A stretch of 7,896 nt of DNA from Acholeplasmataceae bacterium (GCA_012520715.1 JAAYNT010000015.1:1-7896), one strand, 5' to 3'. Numbered from the stretch's first letter, positions 1-5,495 are shown. Numbers and translations: made by a program. Notes: a model not told the origin generated them from the sequence alone.

Positions 1-420
1 CCCTGATAGTTGTGCTGGCTTTCTTTCTAAAAGATTACCAATACCTACTAAATTAGCAATTTCTTGAGTAATTTCTAATGCTTCATCTCTTGCAATGTTT
101 TGATTCTCTAGTGGGAACATAATGTTTTGTCTCACTGTCATGTGTGGGTATAAGGCATAGTTTTGGAAAACTAGTCCAATCCCTCTTTTATCTGGAGTTA
201 ACCTAGTTACATCATCTTCACCGAAGAAGATTCTACCAGATGTTGGTTCGTGTAAACCAGCAATCAAAAAAAGTGTTGTTGATTTTCCACATCCAGATGG
301 TCCAAGCAATCCTACTAAAGTACCTGATTCAATAACAACATCTAAATTGTCAACAGCACGTGTTTCAGTTTTTGTTTTATCAATAAAGATTTTTGTAAGG
401 TTTTGTAGTCTTAATTCCAT
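1..420 (-). CDS. Sugar ABC transporter ATP-binding protein, MalK/UgpC/MsmX type (3' part beyond window)
   Basis: Nucleotide-binding subunit that would power a sugar or glycerol-phosphate type ABC importer at the inner face of the membrane. Reading back from the ATG at 420-418, 140 codons are open to the window edge. Seen: Walker A GLLGPSGCGKST at residues 37-48, Q-loop in VFQNYALYPHMTV at about 84-96 (Q86), and the start of the ABC signature, LSG, at 138-140, where the window ends. The Walker B, H-loop and any C-terminal regulatory domain lie outside. The YALYPHMTV stretch is typical of the carbohydrate-importer ATPases, which usually have 360-380 residues, but the substrate cannot be told from this half. 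The start is supported by an AGGAG-type ribosome binding site at about 433-428. It is preceded by a structured leader with a small ORF and a terminator, so it is probably attenuated. It has its own promoters and is not simply a readthrough of ffh. Confidence 0.93.
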   Translation of the reverse strand, partial: MELRLQNLTKIFIDKTKTETRAVDNLDVVIESGTLVGLLGPSGCGKSTTLFLIAGLHEPTSGRIFFGEDDVTRLTPDKRGIGLVFQNYALYPHMTVRQNIMFPLENQNIARDEALEITQEIANLVGIGNLLERKPAQLSG

Positions 421-427
421 ACTTCTT

Positions 428-434
428 TCTCCTC
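428..434 (-). promoter_or_regulatory. Ribosome binding site of the ABC ATPase gene
   Basis: The minus strand reads GAGGAGA 7-8 nt before the ATG at 420. It lies about 20 nt downstream of the T-run of the leader terminator, so ATPase translation has its own initiation site and is not coupled by overlap to the leader ORF. Confidence 0.7.
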
Positions 435-445
435 TTTTCCTATTA

Positions 446-478
446 TATTAAAAAAATCGCATAAAAAATGCGATTTTA
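446..478 (-). terminator. Intrinsic terminator / candidate attenuator in the ABC ATPase leader
   Basis: On the minus strand a perfect 10-bp stem (AAAATCGCAT at 477-468 with ATGCGATTTT at 462-453, loop of five T) runs into seven consecutive T (456-450). It begins inside the stop codon of the upstream 25-codon ORF (TAA at 478-476) and ends about 26 nt before the ATPase start codon. A terminator placed between two promoters and the gene they serve only makes sense as a conditional one. The stem has only four G-C pairs, so termination is probably partial. The plus-strand reading lacks a T-run after the stem, so the orientation is minus. Confidence 0.7.
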
Positions 479-553
479 TAGCCATATTAAAAACAGCAGG
501 GTTACCTGATTAGTTTGTGTAGTAGTCATATGATTAATTGATAACCCCTTCAT
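476..553 (-). CDS. Candidate 25-residue leader peptide upstream of ABC ATPase
   Basis: A small ORF with ATG at 553-551 and TAA at 478-476. The ribosome binding site AGAGGTG (565-559) sits 5 nt from the ATG, at least as good as those of the housekeeping genes here. The peptide starts MKGLSINHM, has a threonine-rich centre (TTTQT, residues 10-14) and ends in the hydrophobic run LLFLIWL. The stop codon touches the first arm of the terminator at 446-478, so a ribosome at the end of this ORF would cover that arm. Its codons (GGG, CAG, ACC, CTG CTG) are richer in G+C than those of neighbouring genes, which suggests RNA-level constraint. I do not recognise the peptide. A short membrane peptide of its own is the alternative to a regulatory leader. 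Translation is inferred from the ribosome binding site. Confidence 0.6.
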   Translation of the reverse strand: MKGLSINHMTTTQTNQVTLLFLIWL

Positions 554-573
554 TGTTTCACCTCTGCTTAATT

Positions 574-602
574 ATTATAACAAATTATAGTATTACTTTC
601 AA
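574..602 (-). promoter_or_regulatory. Promoter P2 of the leader/ABC ATPase unit
   Basis: TTGAAA (602-597), a 17-bp spacer and TATAAT (579-574) on the minus strand match the housekeeping sigma consensus. The predicted start is near 567, which places the leader ORF's ribosome binding site within the first few transcribed bases. The -35 lies in the 20-bp inverted repeat 596-615. Confidence 0.75.
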
Positions 603-615
603 ATAATTTTGAAAG
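596..615. repeat. Inverted repeat overlapping the P2 -35 (operator candidate)
   Basis: CTTTCAAA-TAAT-TTTGAAAG is a perfect 8-bp inverted repeat with a 4-bp centre, lying over the -35 of P2 and downstream of P1. As DNA it would suit a dimeric repressor. In RNA started from P1 it could form a small hairpin. No known operator is recognised. Confidence 0.5.
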
Positions 616-619
616 ACTA

Positions 620-637
620 TTAATATATGTATATTAA
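620..637. repeat. AT-only palindrome between P1 and P2
   Basis: TTAATATA-TG-TATATTAA is a perfect 8-bp inverted repeat with a 2-bp centre, just downstream of the predicted P1 start (about 649). In sequence this AT-rich a chance palindrome is not rare. Its placement next to the 596-615 repeat makes it a possible second operator. Confidence 0.35.
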
Positions 638-655
638 AATTAAAGTAGCACATTA

Positions 656-684
656 ATTATACTATCTATATCTGTTTTTGTCAA
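656..684 (-). promoter_or_regulatory. Promoter P1 of the leader/ABC ATPase unit (perfect consensus)
   Basis: The minus strand has TTGACA (684-679), exactly 17 bp and TATAAT (661-656), a perfect match in both hexamers and spacing. The predicted start near 649 gives about 96 nt of 5' leader before the small ORF at 553. A perfect core promoter ahead of a terminator-bearing leader suggests that control is by repression or attenuation rather than activation. Confidence 0.85.
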
Positions 685-724
685 TGTGAGCGATTACATT
701 ATAACACAAATCTAAATAAGAAAC

Positions 725-743
725 TATCGATAGTTTATCGATA
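725..743 (-). terminator. Paired TATCGATA palindromes at the ffh stop; possible weak terminator
   Basis: TATCGATA occurs twice, at 725-732 and 736-743, 11 bp apart and overlapping the last codons and stop of ffh. Because the unit is self-complementary, the minus-strand RNA can pair the two copies into an 8-bp stem with a 3-nt loop, followed by the T-rich GTTTCTTATTT. The low G+C stem and interrupted T-run make it a weak terminator for the SRP operon. A DNA-binding role for the two copies is possible. Confidence 0.4.
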
Positions 744-2150
744 TCTAAAGTTTCCTTTCCCTTTCCCCTTCCCTTTTCTTCTTTTTTGTTTTGGTTGTTG
801 CATTAATTGTTGTGGATTTTTCTGAGCTTTAGCTAGATCATCTTCATCCATTTTCATCATTTGCTTCATCATAACTTTTTGTTGTCTTAACGCTTCTCTT
901 AACTTGTTAAGATCTGCAACTTTCATCCCCGCACCAGCTGCAACTCTTTTACGTCTAGATGCTGATTTATCAATTAATGTAGTATCTTTTCTTTCTTGTT
1001 CGGTCATACTTTTAATTAGTACTTCCATTTGATAAAACTGTTTATCATCAATGTTTTCGGTTGCTTCTTTCATACCACTCATGCCTGGAATAAAGCCCAT
1101 TATTCTAGATAAAGAGCCCATTCTCTTAATCATCTTAAATTGCTTAAGTAAGTCATTATAGTTGAATGTATCATTAGCAAGTTTTTCCATCATTGACATT
1201 GCTTCATCTTCATCAATTGCTTCTTCAGCTCGCTCAATTAAAGTTAGTACATCACCCATCCCAAGGATACGTGATGCCATTCTTTCTGGATGGAAAACTT
1301 CAAATGTATCCATCTTCTCGCCACTTGACATAAACTTAATTGGAATACCTGATACTTCTCTAATTGATAAAGCAGCTCCGCCTCTTGTATCGCCATCAAG
1401 TTTTGTTAAGATAGCTCCAGTTGCAGTAAGTTGATCATGGAAGCTTTTACAAATGTTTGCTGCATCTTGACCAGTCATAGCATCAACTGTTAATAAAATT
1501 TCATTTGGAGTTGTAATCTTTTTAAGATCGACTAATTCTTGCATCATCTCTTCATCAATATGAAGACGACCTGCTGTATCAATAATTACTAAGTCAGCAC
1601 CTTGTCTTTTGGCTTCTTCAATTCCGTTTTTAACAATCTTTCTTGGATCTTTTTGTCCTTCATCATAAACAAATACCCCAATTTCATTTCCGATTGTTTT
1701 AAGTTGGTCAATTGCAGCTGGACGGTAAACGTCAGCTGCAATAATAAATGGTTTTTTATTATCAACTTTTCTTGTGTGAACTGCTAATTTACCAATTGAA
1801 GTAGTTTTACCACTACCTTGAAGACCTACTACCATAATAATAGTTAGTCCTCTATCAAAGTAGTTAATACCTTCTACTTCACTACCCATAACTGTTTTTA
1901 ACTCTTCGTGTACAATTTTTACTACTTGTTGACCGGGATTTAATCCTTTTAAGATCTTTTCTCCTAGTGCTTTTTCTCGTAAGCTATTAGTAAAATTTCT
2001 AACGACTCTAAAGTTAACGTCAGCTTCAAGTAAGGAAAGTCTTACTTCCCTCATCATTTCATCTATATCTTTTTCATTTAAAGTTCCTCGTCCTGTTAGA
2101 CGACGAACCGCCATTTGCATTCTATCTGATAAACTATTCATTTTCATCAT
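735..2150 (-). CDS. ffh: Signal recognition particle GTPase Ffh (SRP54)
   Basis: Protein core of the signal recognition particle: it binds hydrophobic signal sequences and SRP RNA, then docks on FtsY through a GTP-dependent twin interaction. At 471 residues it has full family length. Seen in order: helical N domain (about 1-95), P-loop GLQGSGKTT (109-117), DVYRPAA (140-146), DTAGR (191-195), DAMTGQD (223-229), TKLDGD (249-254), the closing SGEKMD (276-281), then a methionine-rich M domain (about 315-440) with the RNA-binding SRRKRVAAGAG (398-408). The tail ends in a KGKGKGKG repeat encoded by a long purine run. The first ATG overlaps ylxM by 17 nt. The fourth residue, also Met (ATG 2141-2139), has a better-spaced GTGG upstream and may be the real start. 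It is last in ftsY-ylxM-ffh and translationally coupled to ylxM. All GTPase motifs look intact. Confidence 0.98.
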   Translation of the reverse strand: MMKMNSLSDRMQMAVRRLTGRGTLNEKDIDEMMREVRLSLLEADVNFRVVRNFTNSLREKALGEKILKGLNPGQQVVKIVHEELKTVMGSEVEGINYFDRGLTIIMVVGLQGSGKTTSIGKLAVHTRKVDNKKPFIIAADVYRPAAIDQLKTIGNEIGVFVYDEGQKDPRKIVKNGIEEAKRQGADLVIIDTAGRLHIDEEMMQELVDLKKITTPNEILLTVDAMTGQDAANICKSFHDQLTATGAILTKLDGDTRGGAALSIREVSGIPIKFMSSGEKMDTFEVFHPERMASRILGMGDVLTLIERAEEAIDEDEAMSMMEKLANDTFNYNDLLKQFKMIKRMGSLSRIMGFIPGMSGMKEATENIDDKQFYQMEVLIKSMTEQERKDTTLIDKSASRRKRVAAGAGMKVADLNKLREALRQQKVMMKQMMKMDEDDLAKAQKNPQQLMQQPKQKRRKGKGKGKGNFRYR

Positions 2151-2454
2151 CCACTTCTATTAATTTATGTAAATATTTATCATCTTTTGATTTTAAATAT
2201 TTGTCTAAGTACTCTTTTCTTTTTTTAGCTTTTTTATTAAGTTCTAATTTTTCTTCTAGTTCATTAAGTCTTGCTTCTACTCTTTTTAGTTGATCATAAA
2301 TCGCATTTCTTGAAACATTATGAATTTCAGCTATTTCACTAAGTGAATAGTCCTCATAATAATAAAGTTTAAAATACTCAACTTGTTTATCAGTTAATAA
2401 ACTATGATAATAAGAAAAAAGTTCATTTAATTTTTCGGTTTTATAAAGTTCCAT
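2134..2454 (-). CDS. ylxM: SRP-associated helix-turn-helix protein YlxM
   Basis: A small UPF0122-family protein, 106 residues, the usual size. An HTH resembling sigma-factor region 4 lies at about 36-58 (DYSLSEIAEIHNVSRNAIY), followed by a charged helix likely to form a coiled coil (58-80) and a Lys/Asp/Glu-rich tail. The family nearly always sits beside ffh and is reported to modulate SRP activity in streptococci; whether it binds DNA or the SRP is not visible here. The start is fixed by AAGGAG, 5 nt before the ATG, formed by the last codons of ftsY. Only 2 nt separate it from ftsY, and its TAG stop lies inside ffh, so the three genes are co-translated. Confidence 0.95.
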   Translation of the reverse strand: MELYKTEKLNELFSYYHSLLTDKQVEYFKLYYYEDYSLSEIAEIHNVSRNAIYDQLKRVEARLNELEEKLELNKKAKKRKEYLDKYLKSKDDKYLHKLIEVDDENE

Positions 2455-2456
2455 TA

Positions 2457-3419
2457 TTACTCCTTAAAAAAGTCTTGAAATAGCCCGTAAATATAATCTT
2501 CAATATCAAATGGAACTAGATCATCTATTTTTTCACCAAACCCAACATATTTAATTGGTAAGTTATATAAATGTCTAATCGCAAGAACAATACCGCCTTT
2601 GGCAGTTCCATCTAATTTAGTTAAAATAATTCCTGTTACATTAGTTGCTTCTTTAAATACTTCAGCTTGTCTAATTCCGTTTTGTCCGGTTGTAGCATCA
2701 ATCACTAGTAATGTTTCACTTACTTCATTTCCAATTGATCTTTCAATTACACGGTGCATTTTTGAAAGTTCATTCATTAAATTAGTTTTAGTTTGTAATC
2801 TTCCTGCTGTATCAACTAAGACAACATCAAACTTTTCTTTTTTAGCTTTTTCTAAACCATCATAGATAACACTCGATGGATCAGAAAATTGTTCTTTTGC
2901 AAAAAACTCAACTTTAGCTCTTTCGGCCCAAATTTTAAGTTGTTCAATTGCCCCAGCTCTAAAAGTATCACCAGCAATTACTAATACTTTGTGACCTTCT
3001 CTTCTTGCTTGATCAGCAATTTTGCCAATTGATGTAGTTTTACCAACTCCGTTTACGCCAACAAATAAGTAAACATTTGTCTCATCTTTTCGATAATTTA
3101 AATCAGTAATAATAACTTCATCTTTTAAATATATTTCAAATAACTTATCAACTATAATTTCTGATAATTCAGTTGGGTCAGTTATTTTCTTTACGTTAAT
3201 TTCTTTTTTAAGCTCTTCAACAAAATATAAAACTGTATCTACTCCAACATCAGCTTGAATAAAAATATCTTCAATCGCATCAAATAGTTCTTGATCTATT
3301 TTTTCTTTTGATTGTAAGATATCTGATAAATTATCAAGGGCTTGTCTTGTTTTATGTAGACCCATTTCATATTTAGTATTTTTAGGTTTACGCCCAAATA
3401 TTCTTCTAAAAAATCCCAT
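2457..3419 (-). CDS. ftsY: SRP receptor GTPase FtsY
   Basis: Membrane-associated receptor that brings SRP-ribosome complexes to the translocon and forms a GTP-activated heterodimer with Ffh. At 320 residues it is a short Gram-positive form: the long acidic A domain of the E. coli protein is absent, and an amphipathic, Arg/Lys-rich start (MGFFRRIFGRK) could serve as the lipid anchor. N domain about 20-95; P-loop GVNGVGKTT (121-129); DTFRAGA (151-157); DTAGR (203-207); DATTGQN (241-247); TKLDGTAKGG (267-276); FGEKIDDL (294-301). The ATG at 3419 has GGTGA 4 nt upstream. It is first gene of the SRP operon with its own promoter (3435-3463) just downstream of a strong terminator, so it is insulated from topA. 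The last codons K-E-stop double as the ylxM ribosome binding site. The usual upstream neighbour smc is absent. Confidence 0.98.
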   Translation of the reverse strand: MGFFRRIFGRKPKNTKYEMGLHKTRQALDNLSDILQSKEKIDQELFDAIEDIFIQADVGVDTVLYFVEELKKEINVKKITDPTELSEIIVDKLFEIYLKDEVIITDLNYRKDETNVYLFVGVNGVGKTTSIGKIADQARREGHKVLVIAGDTFRAGAIEQLKIWAERAKVEFFAKEQFSDPSSVIYDGLEKAKKEKFDVVLVDTAGRLQTKTNLMNELSKMHRVIERSIGNEVSETLLVIDATTGQNGIRQAEVFKEATNVTGIILTKLDGTAKGGIVLAIRHLYNLPIKYVGFGEKIDDLVPFDIEDYIYGLFQDFFKE

Positions 3420-3434
3420 TTAATCACCAATATA

Positions 3435-3463
3435 ATTATAACATATTAAAAGAATTCTTTTAA
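3435..3463 (-). promoter_or_regulatory. ftsY operon promoter, extended -10
   Basis: TATAAT (3440-3435) is preceded by TGT, an extended -10, and 17 bp further upstream by TTAAAA (3463-3458), a 4/6 match to the -35. Initiation near 3428-3431 would put the GGTGA ribosome binding site at the very 5' end of the mRNA, giving a leader of only about 10 nt. The -35 lies in the palindrome 3445-3464. Confidence 0.65.
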
Positions 3464-3464
3464 T
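3445..3464. repeat. 20-bp perfect palindrome over the ftsY promoter -35
   Basis: ATTAAAAGAATTCTTTTAAT is self-complementary with no central gap. It covers the -35 hexamer and part of the spacer of the ftsY promoter, where a bound dimer would block RNA polymerase. It could also extend the T-tract side of the adjoining terminator. No regulator is identified. Confidence 0.5.
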
Positions 3465-3496
3465 AAATAAAAGCGACCCTCTTTGGGGAGAGGGTC
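3461..3496 (-). terminator. Intrinsic terminator between topA and ftsY
   Basis: On the minus strand, GACCCTCT (3496-3489), loop CCCCAA, AGAGGGTC (3482-3475), then GCTTTTATTTATT. The 8-bp stem has five G-C pairs, the strongest hairpin in the window. It ends the candidate small RNA started at about 3565 and also stops topA readthrough. The plus-strand reading has no T-run after the stem. Confidence 0.8.
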
Positions 3497-3565
3497 TAAT
3501 TAAGGGGATTTTGTGTAAATTGTTTACACAAATAGGGGATAAGTAACATCTATTTTATTAGATGT
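3462..3565 (-). ncRNA. Candidate ~104-nt small RNA with exposed CCCC motifs
   Basis: A gene-free stretch has its own promoter (3572-3600) and terminator (3461-3496). The minus-strand RNA would fold into three hairpins: a 7-bp 5' hairpin beginning exactly at the predicted first base (3565-3559 with 3552-3546, loop 3558-3553), a 10-bp stem with 3-nt loop (3532-3523 with 3519-3510), and the terminator. AUCCCC occurs unpaired on each side of the middle hairpin (3540-3535 and 3509-3504), and CCCC is again exposed in the terminator loop (3488-3485). C-rich unpaired motifs of this kind are known in staphylococcal small RNAs such as RsaE, where they pair with ribosome binding sites. It does not resemble SRP RNA, tmRNA or a riboswitch I recognise. 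The alternative is a topA 3' end plus ftsY leader. Confidence 0.5.
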
Positions 3566-3571
3566 ATATTT

Positions 3572-3600
3572 ATTATAGCATTATTGATTTACTTTGTAAA
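3572..3600 (-). promoter_or_regulatory. Promoter of the candidate small RNA
   Basis: TTTACA (3600-3595), 17 bp, TATAAT (3577-3572) on the minus strand, 5/6 and 6/6 matches. It lies just after the topA stop, and the next protein-coding start is 153 bp away beyond a strong terminator, so its main product should be the short RNA. Confidence 0.7.
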
Positions 3601-3624
3601 TAGGTATGGCTAAAAATTGCTGTT

Positions 3625-5445
3625 TTAAGCCTTTTTATCCACCTTTTTGTAACGTCTAGGACGTTCATTTTCAATGTTTTCGGTATAACGACAACTTGGA
3701 AAGCCGGAGCACCCAATAAATCTACCATAACTTGAGTGTTTGTATTCTAATGGTTTACCGCATTGTGGACACATTGTCCCAGTAAGCTCGTTTGGAATAA
3801 CTTTCATATTAGTAATTGCGTTATCATATAGTGGTTTAAAGTGATTGTAAAATTTATTTAATACTTCGGTACGATCATTTTTACCTTCAGCAATTTCATC
3901 TAAGACATTTTCTAATCTTTGTGTGTATTTATAGTTAATGATTGGATCAAACCACTCGCTTAATGCTTTTGATGTAGTCATTCCAAGTGAGGTTGGAACA
4001 AATCTTCTTTTTTCAGTTACTACATAATCTCTTTGTCTTAGAGTTGACATGATATGAGCATATGTTGATGGTCTACCAATTCCAAGTTGTTCTAGTTTTT
4101 TAATTAAACTTGCTTCGCTATATCTTGCTGGTGGCAGTGTTTCTTTTTTATCAAAAATCAACTCTGGATTATCGCAAGTATCACCTAGTTCTAACTTAGG
4201 TAAAACTTTATCTTTATTATCATCTTTTACAATTGTAAAACCTTTAAATGTTTGAACTACACCTTCTGTAATAAAACTATGGTTATTAGAAGATACTACT
4301 ACTTCAGTTACTTCATATTTACTATTAGCCATCATCGCTTCTAGTGTTCTTTCATAAATTAGACGATATAATCTTTGTTGATCTTTTTCTAAGAATTGTT
4401 CAACTTTATCTGGAGTTAAGTTAATATCAGTTGGTCTAATTGCTTCGTGTGCATCTTGAGCGCCTTCTTGACTTGTTGATTTATAATAACCTAAATACTC
4501 ATCACCATAAGTCTTTTTAATATAATCTCTTGTTTTATATATAAAATCGGTTGAAATACGATTAGAGTCAGTTCTCATATAAGTAATTAAACCAGTAACT
4601 TCACCATTAATTTCAACACCTTCATATAACTGCTGAGCAGCTCTCATTGTTCTTGCTGATGTAAAACGAAGTTGATTATTAGCATCTTGTTGTAATGTAG
4701 ATGTAATATAAGCTGGTCTTGGTCTTGATATTCTTTCTCTTGTCGTAATATTAGTAACTGTAAATGGAGCTACTGCTTCTTGTTTAATTATATTAGCTTC
4801 CTCTTCTTTAATTAAATCTTTATGTTTGCTAATATAATTAAATTCTAAGCGTTTAGATTTTAATTTAATATCAAAGTACTCTTCTGGAATAAACGCTTGT
4901 ATTTCTTCTTCTAATTCAACTACTAACTTTAAGGCAACACTTTGAACACGACCTGCCGATCTGGCTCGTATTTTTCTTCTTACTAAATCTGATAGTTTAA
5001 AGCCAATAATTCTATCAACAATTCTTCTAGTTTCTTGTGATTTAACTAAATTAATATCGATTGTTTTTAAGTTTTCTAATTCTTTAGTAACCGATTGACG
5101 GGTAATTTCTTTAAACTCTACTCTATTTAATTCATTTAAATCCAAGTCTAAAACGCTTGCTAAGTGCCAAGCAATCGCCTCTCCTTCCCTATCCGGGTCA
5201 GTAGCTAAAATTACTTGTTTATCTTTAGCAGCTTCTTTTAACTCTTTAACAACTTTAGCTTTACCTCTTGTAAGCTCATAAGTTGGTTTAAAATTGTTTT
5301 TAATATCAACCCCTAAATCACCGCGTCCACTAGTTTTTAAATCTCTAATATGACCAACAGATGCTAGTACTTCTACATCTTTTGAAACATAGCTTTTAAT
5401 AGTGCGGGCTTTGGCTGGGGATTCAACAATTAATAATTTCTTCAT
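3625..5445 (-). CDS. topA: DNA topoisomerase I (type IA)
   Basis: Relaxes negatively supercoiled DNA by breaking one strand through a 5'-phosphotyrosine. Toprim domain at the N-terminus with catalytic Glu8 (LIVESPAKA) and D83-x-D85-x-E87 in ATDPDREGEA; the breakage-rejoining domain carries the active Tyr289 in TGLITYMRTDSN, with the conserved DAHEAIRPT at 331-339 and GIGRPSTYA at 455-463. The C-terminus has one four-cysteine zinc ribbon (C559, C562, C579, C585) and a basic tail. At 606 residues it is shorter than Bacillus TopA (about 690), mainly because it has fewer C-terminal zinc ribbons. It has its own consensus promoter 20-50 bp upstream, and the ribosome binding site is weak (GAGAG/GCGAG). 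In Bacillus dprA separates it from rnhB; here that space is gene-free. Confidence 0.98.
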   Translation of the reverse strand: MKKLLIVESPAKARTIKSYVSKDVEVLASVGHIRDLKTSGRGDLGVDIKNNFKPTYELTRGKAKVVKELKEAAKDKQVILATDPDREGEAIAWHLASVLDLDLNELNRVEFKEITRQSVTKELENLKTIDINLVKSQETRRIVDRIIGFKLSDLVRRKIRARSAGRVQSVALKLVVELEEEIQAFIPEEYFDIKLKSKRLEFNYISKHKDLIKEEEANIIKQEAVAPFTVTNITTRERISRPRPAYITSTLQQDANNQLRFTSARTMRAAQQLYEGVEINGEVTGLITYMRTDSNRISTDFIYKTRDYIKKTYGDEYLGYYKSTSQEGAQDAHEAIRPTDINLTPDKVEQFLEKDQQRLYRLIYERTLEAMMANSKYEVTEVVVSSNNHSFITEGVVQTFKGFTIVKDDNKDKVLPKLELGDTCDNPELIFDKKETLPPARYSEASLIKKLEQLGIGRPSTYAHIMSTLRQRDYVVTEKRRFVPTSLGMTTSKALSEWFDPIINYKYTQRLENVLDEIAEGKNDRTEVLNKFYNHFKPLYDNAITNMKVIPNELTGTMCPQCGKPLEYKHSSYGRFIGCSGFPSCRYTENIENERPRRYKKVDKKA

Positions 5446-5467
5446 ATCTCGCTCTCTTTCTTTTATT

Positions 5468-5495
5468 ATTATATATAGAAAATATTTGTTGTCAA
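5468..5495 (-). promoter_or_regulatory. topA promoter
   Basis: TTGACA (5495-5490), a 16-bp spacer and TATAAT (5473-5468) on the minus strand, both hexamers perfect. Initiation near 5461 gives a leader of about 16 nt before the ATG at 5445. topA is therefore a separate transcription unit from rnhB. Confidence 0.8.

Noticed and set aside
442..447. A third promoter -10 (TATAAT) right before the ABC ATPase gene
   Set aside because: No -35 at suitable spacing, and transcription would begin at about the ribosome binding site, inside the AT-rich tail of the terminator.
421..735. Riboswitch or T-box in the ABC ATPase leader
   Set aside because: No T-box sequence and no known aptamer signature is seen; the small ORF plus terminator explains the layout better.
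1162..1434. Plus-strand 90-codon open frame
   Set aside because: It lies wholly within ffh on the opposite strand, has no ribosome binding site, and its Ser/Ile-rich composition is what the reverse of a coding frame gives.
1602..1787. Plus-strand 61-codon open frame inside ffh
   Set aside because: Antisense shadow of the ffh GTPase domain; no initiation signal and no recognisable domain.
2599..2865. Plus-strand 88-codon open frame inside ftsY
   Set aside because: Antisense shadow of strongly conserved FtsY motifs; no ribosome binding site or promoter.
3462..3565. SRP RNA (ffs) in the gap beside ftsY
   Set aside because: The neighbourhood would suit it, but the conserved SRP RNA apical loop with its GGAA-type tetraloop and asymmetric internal loop is not present.
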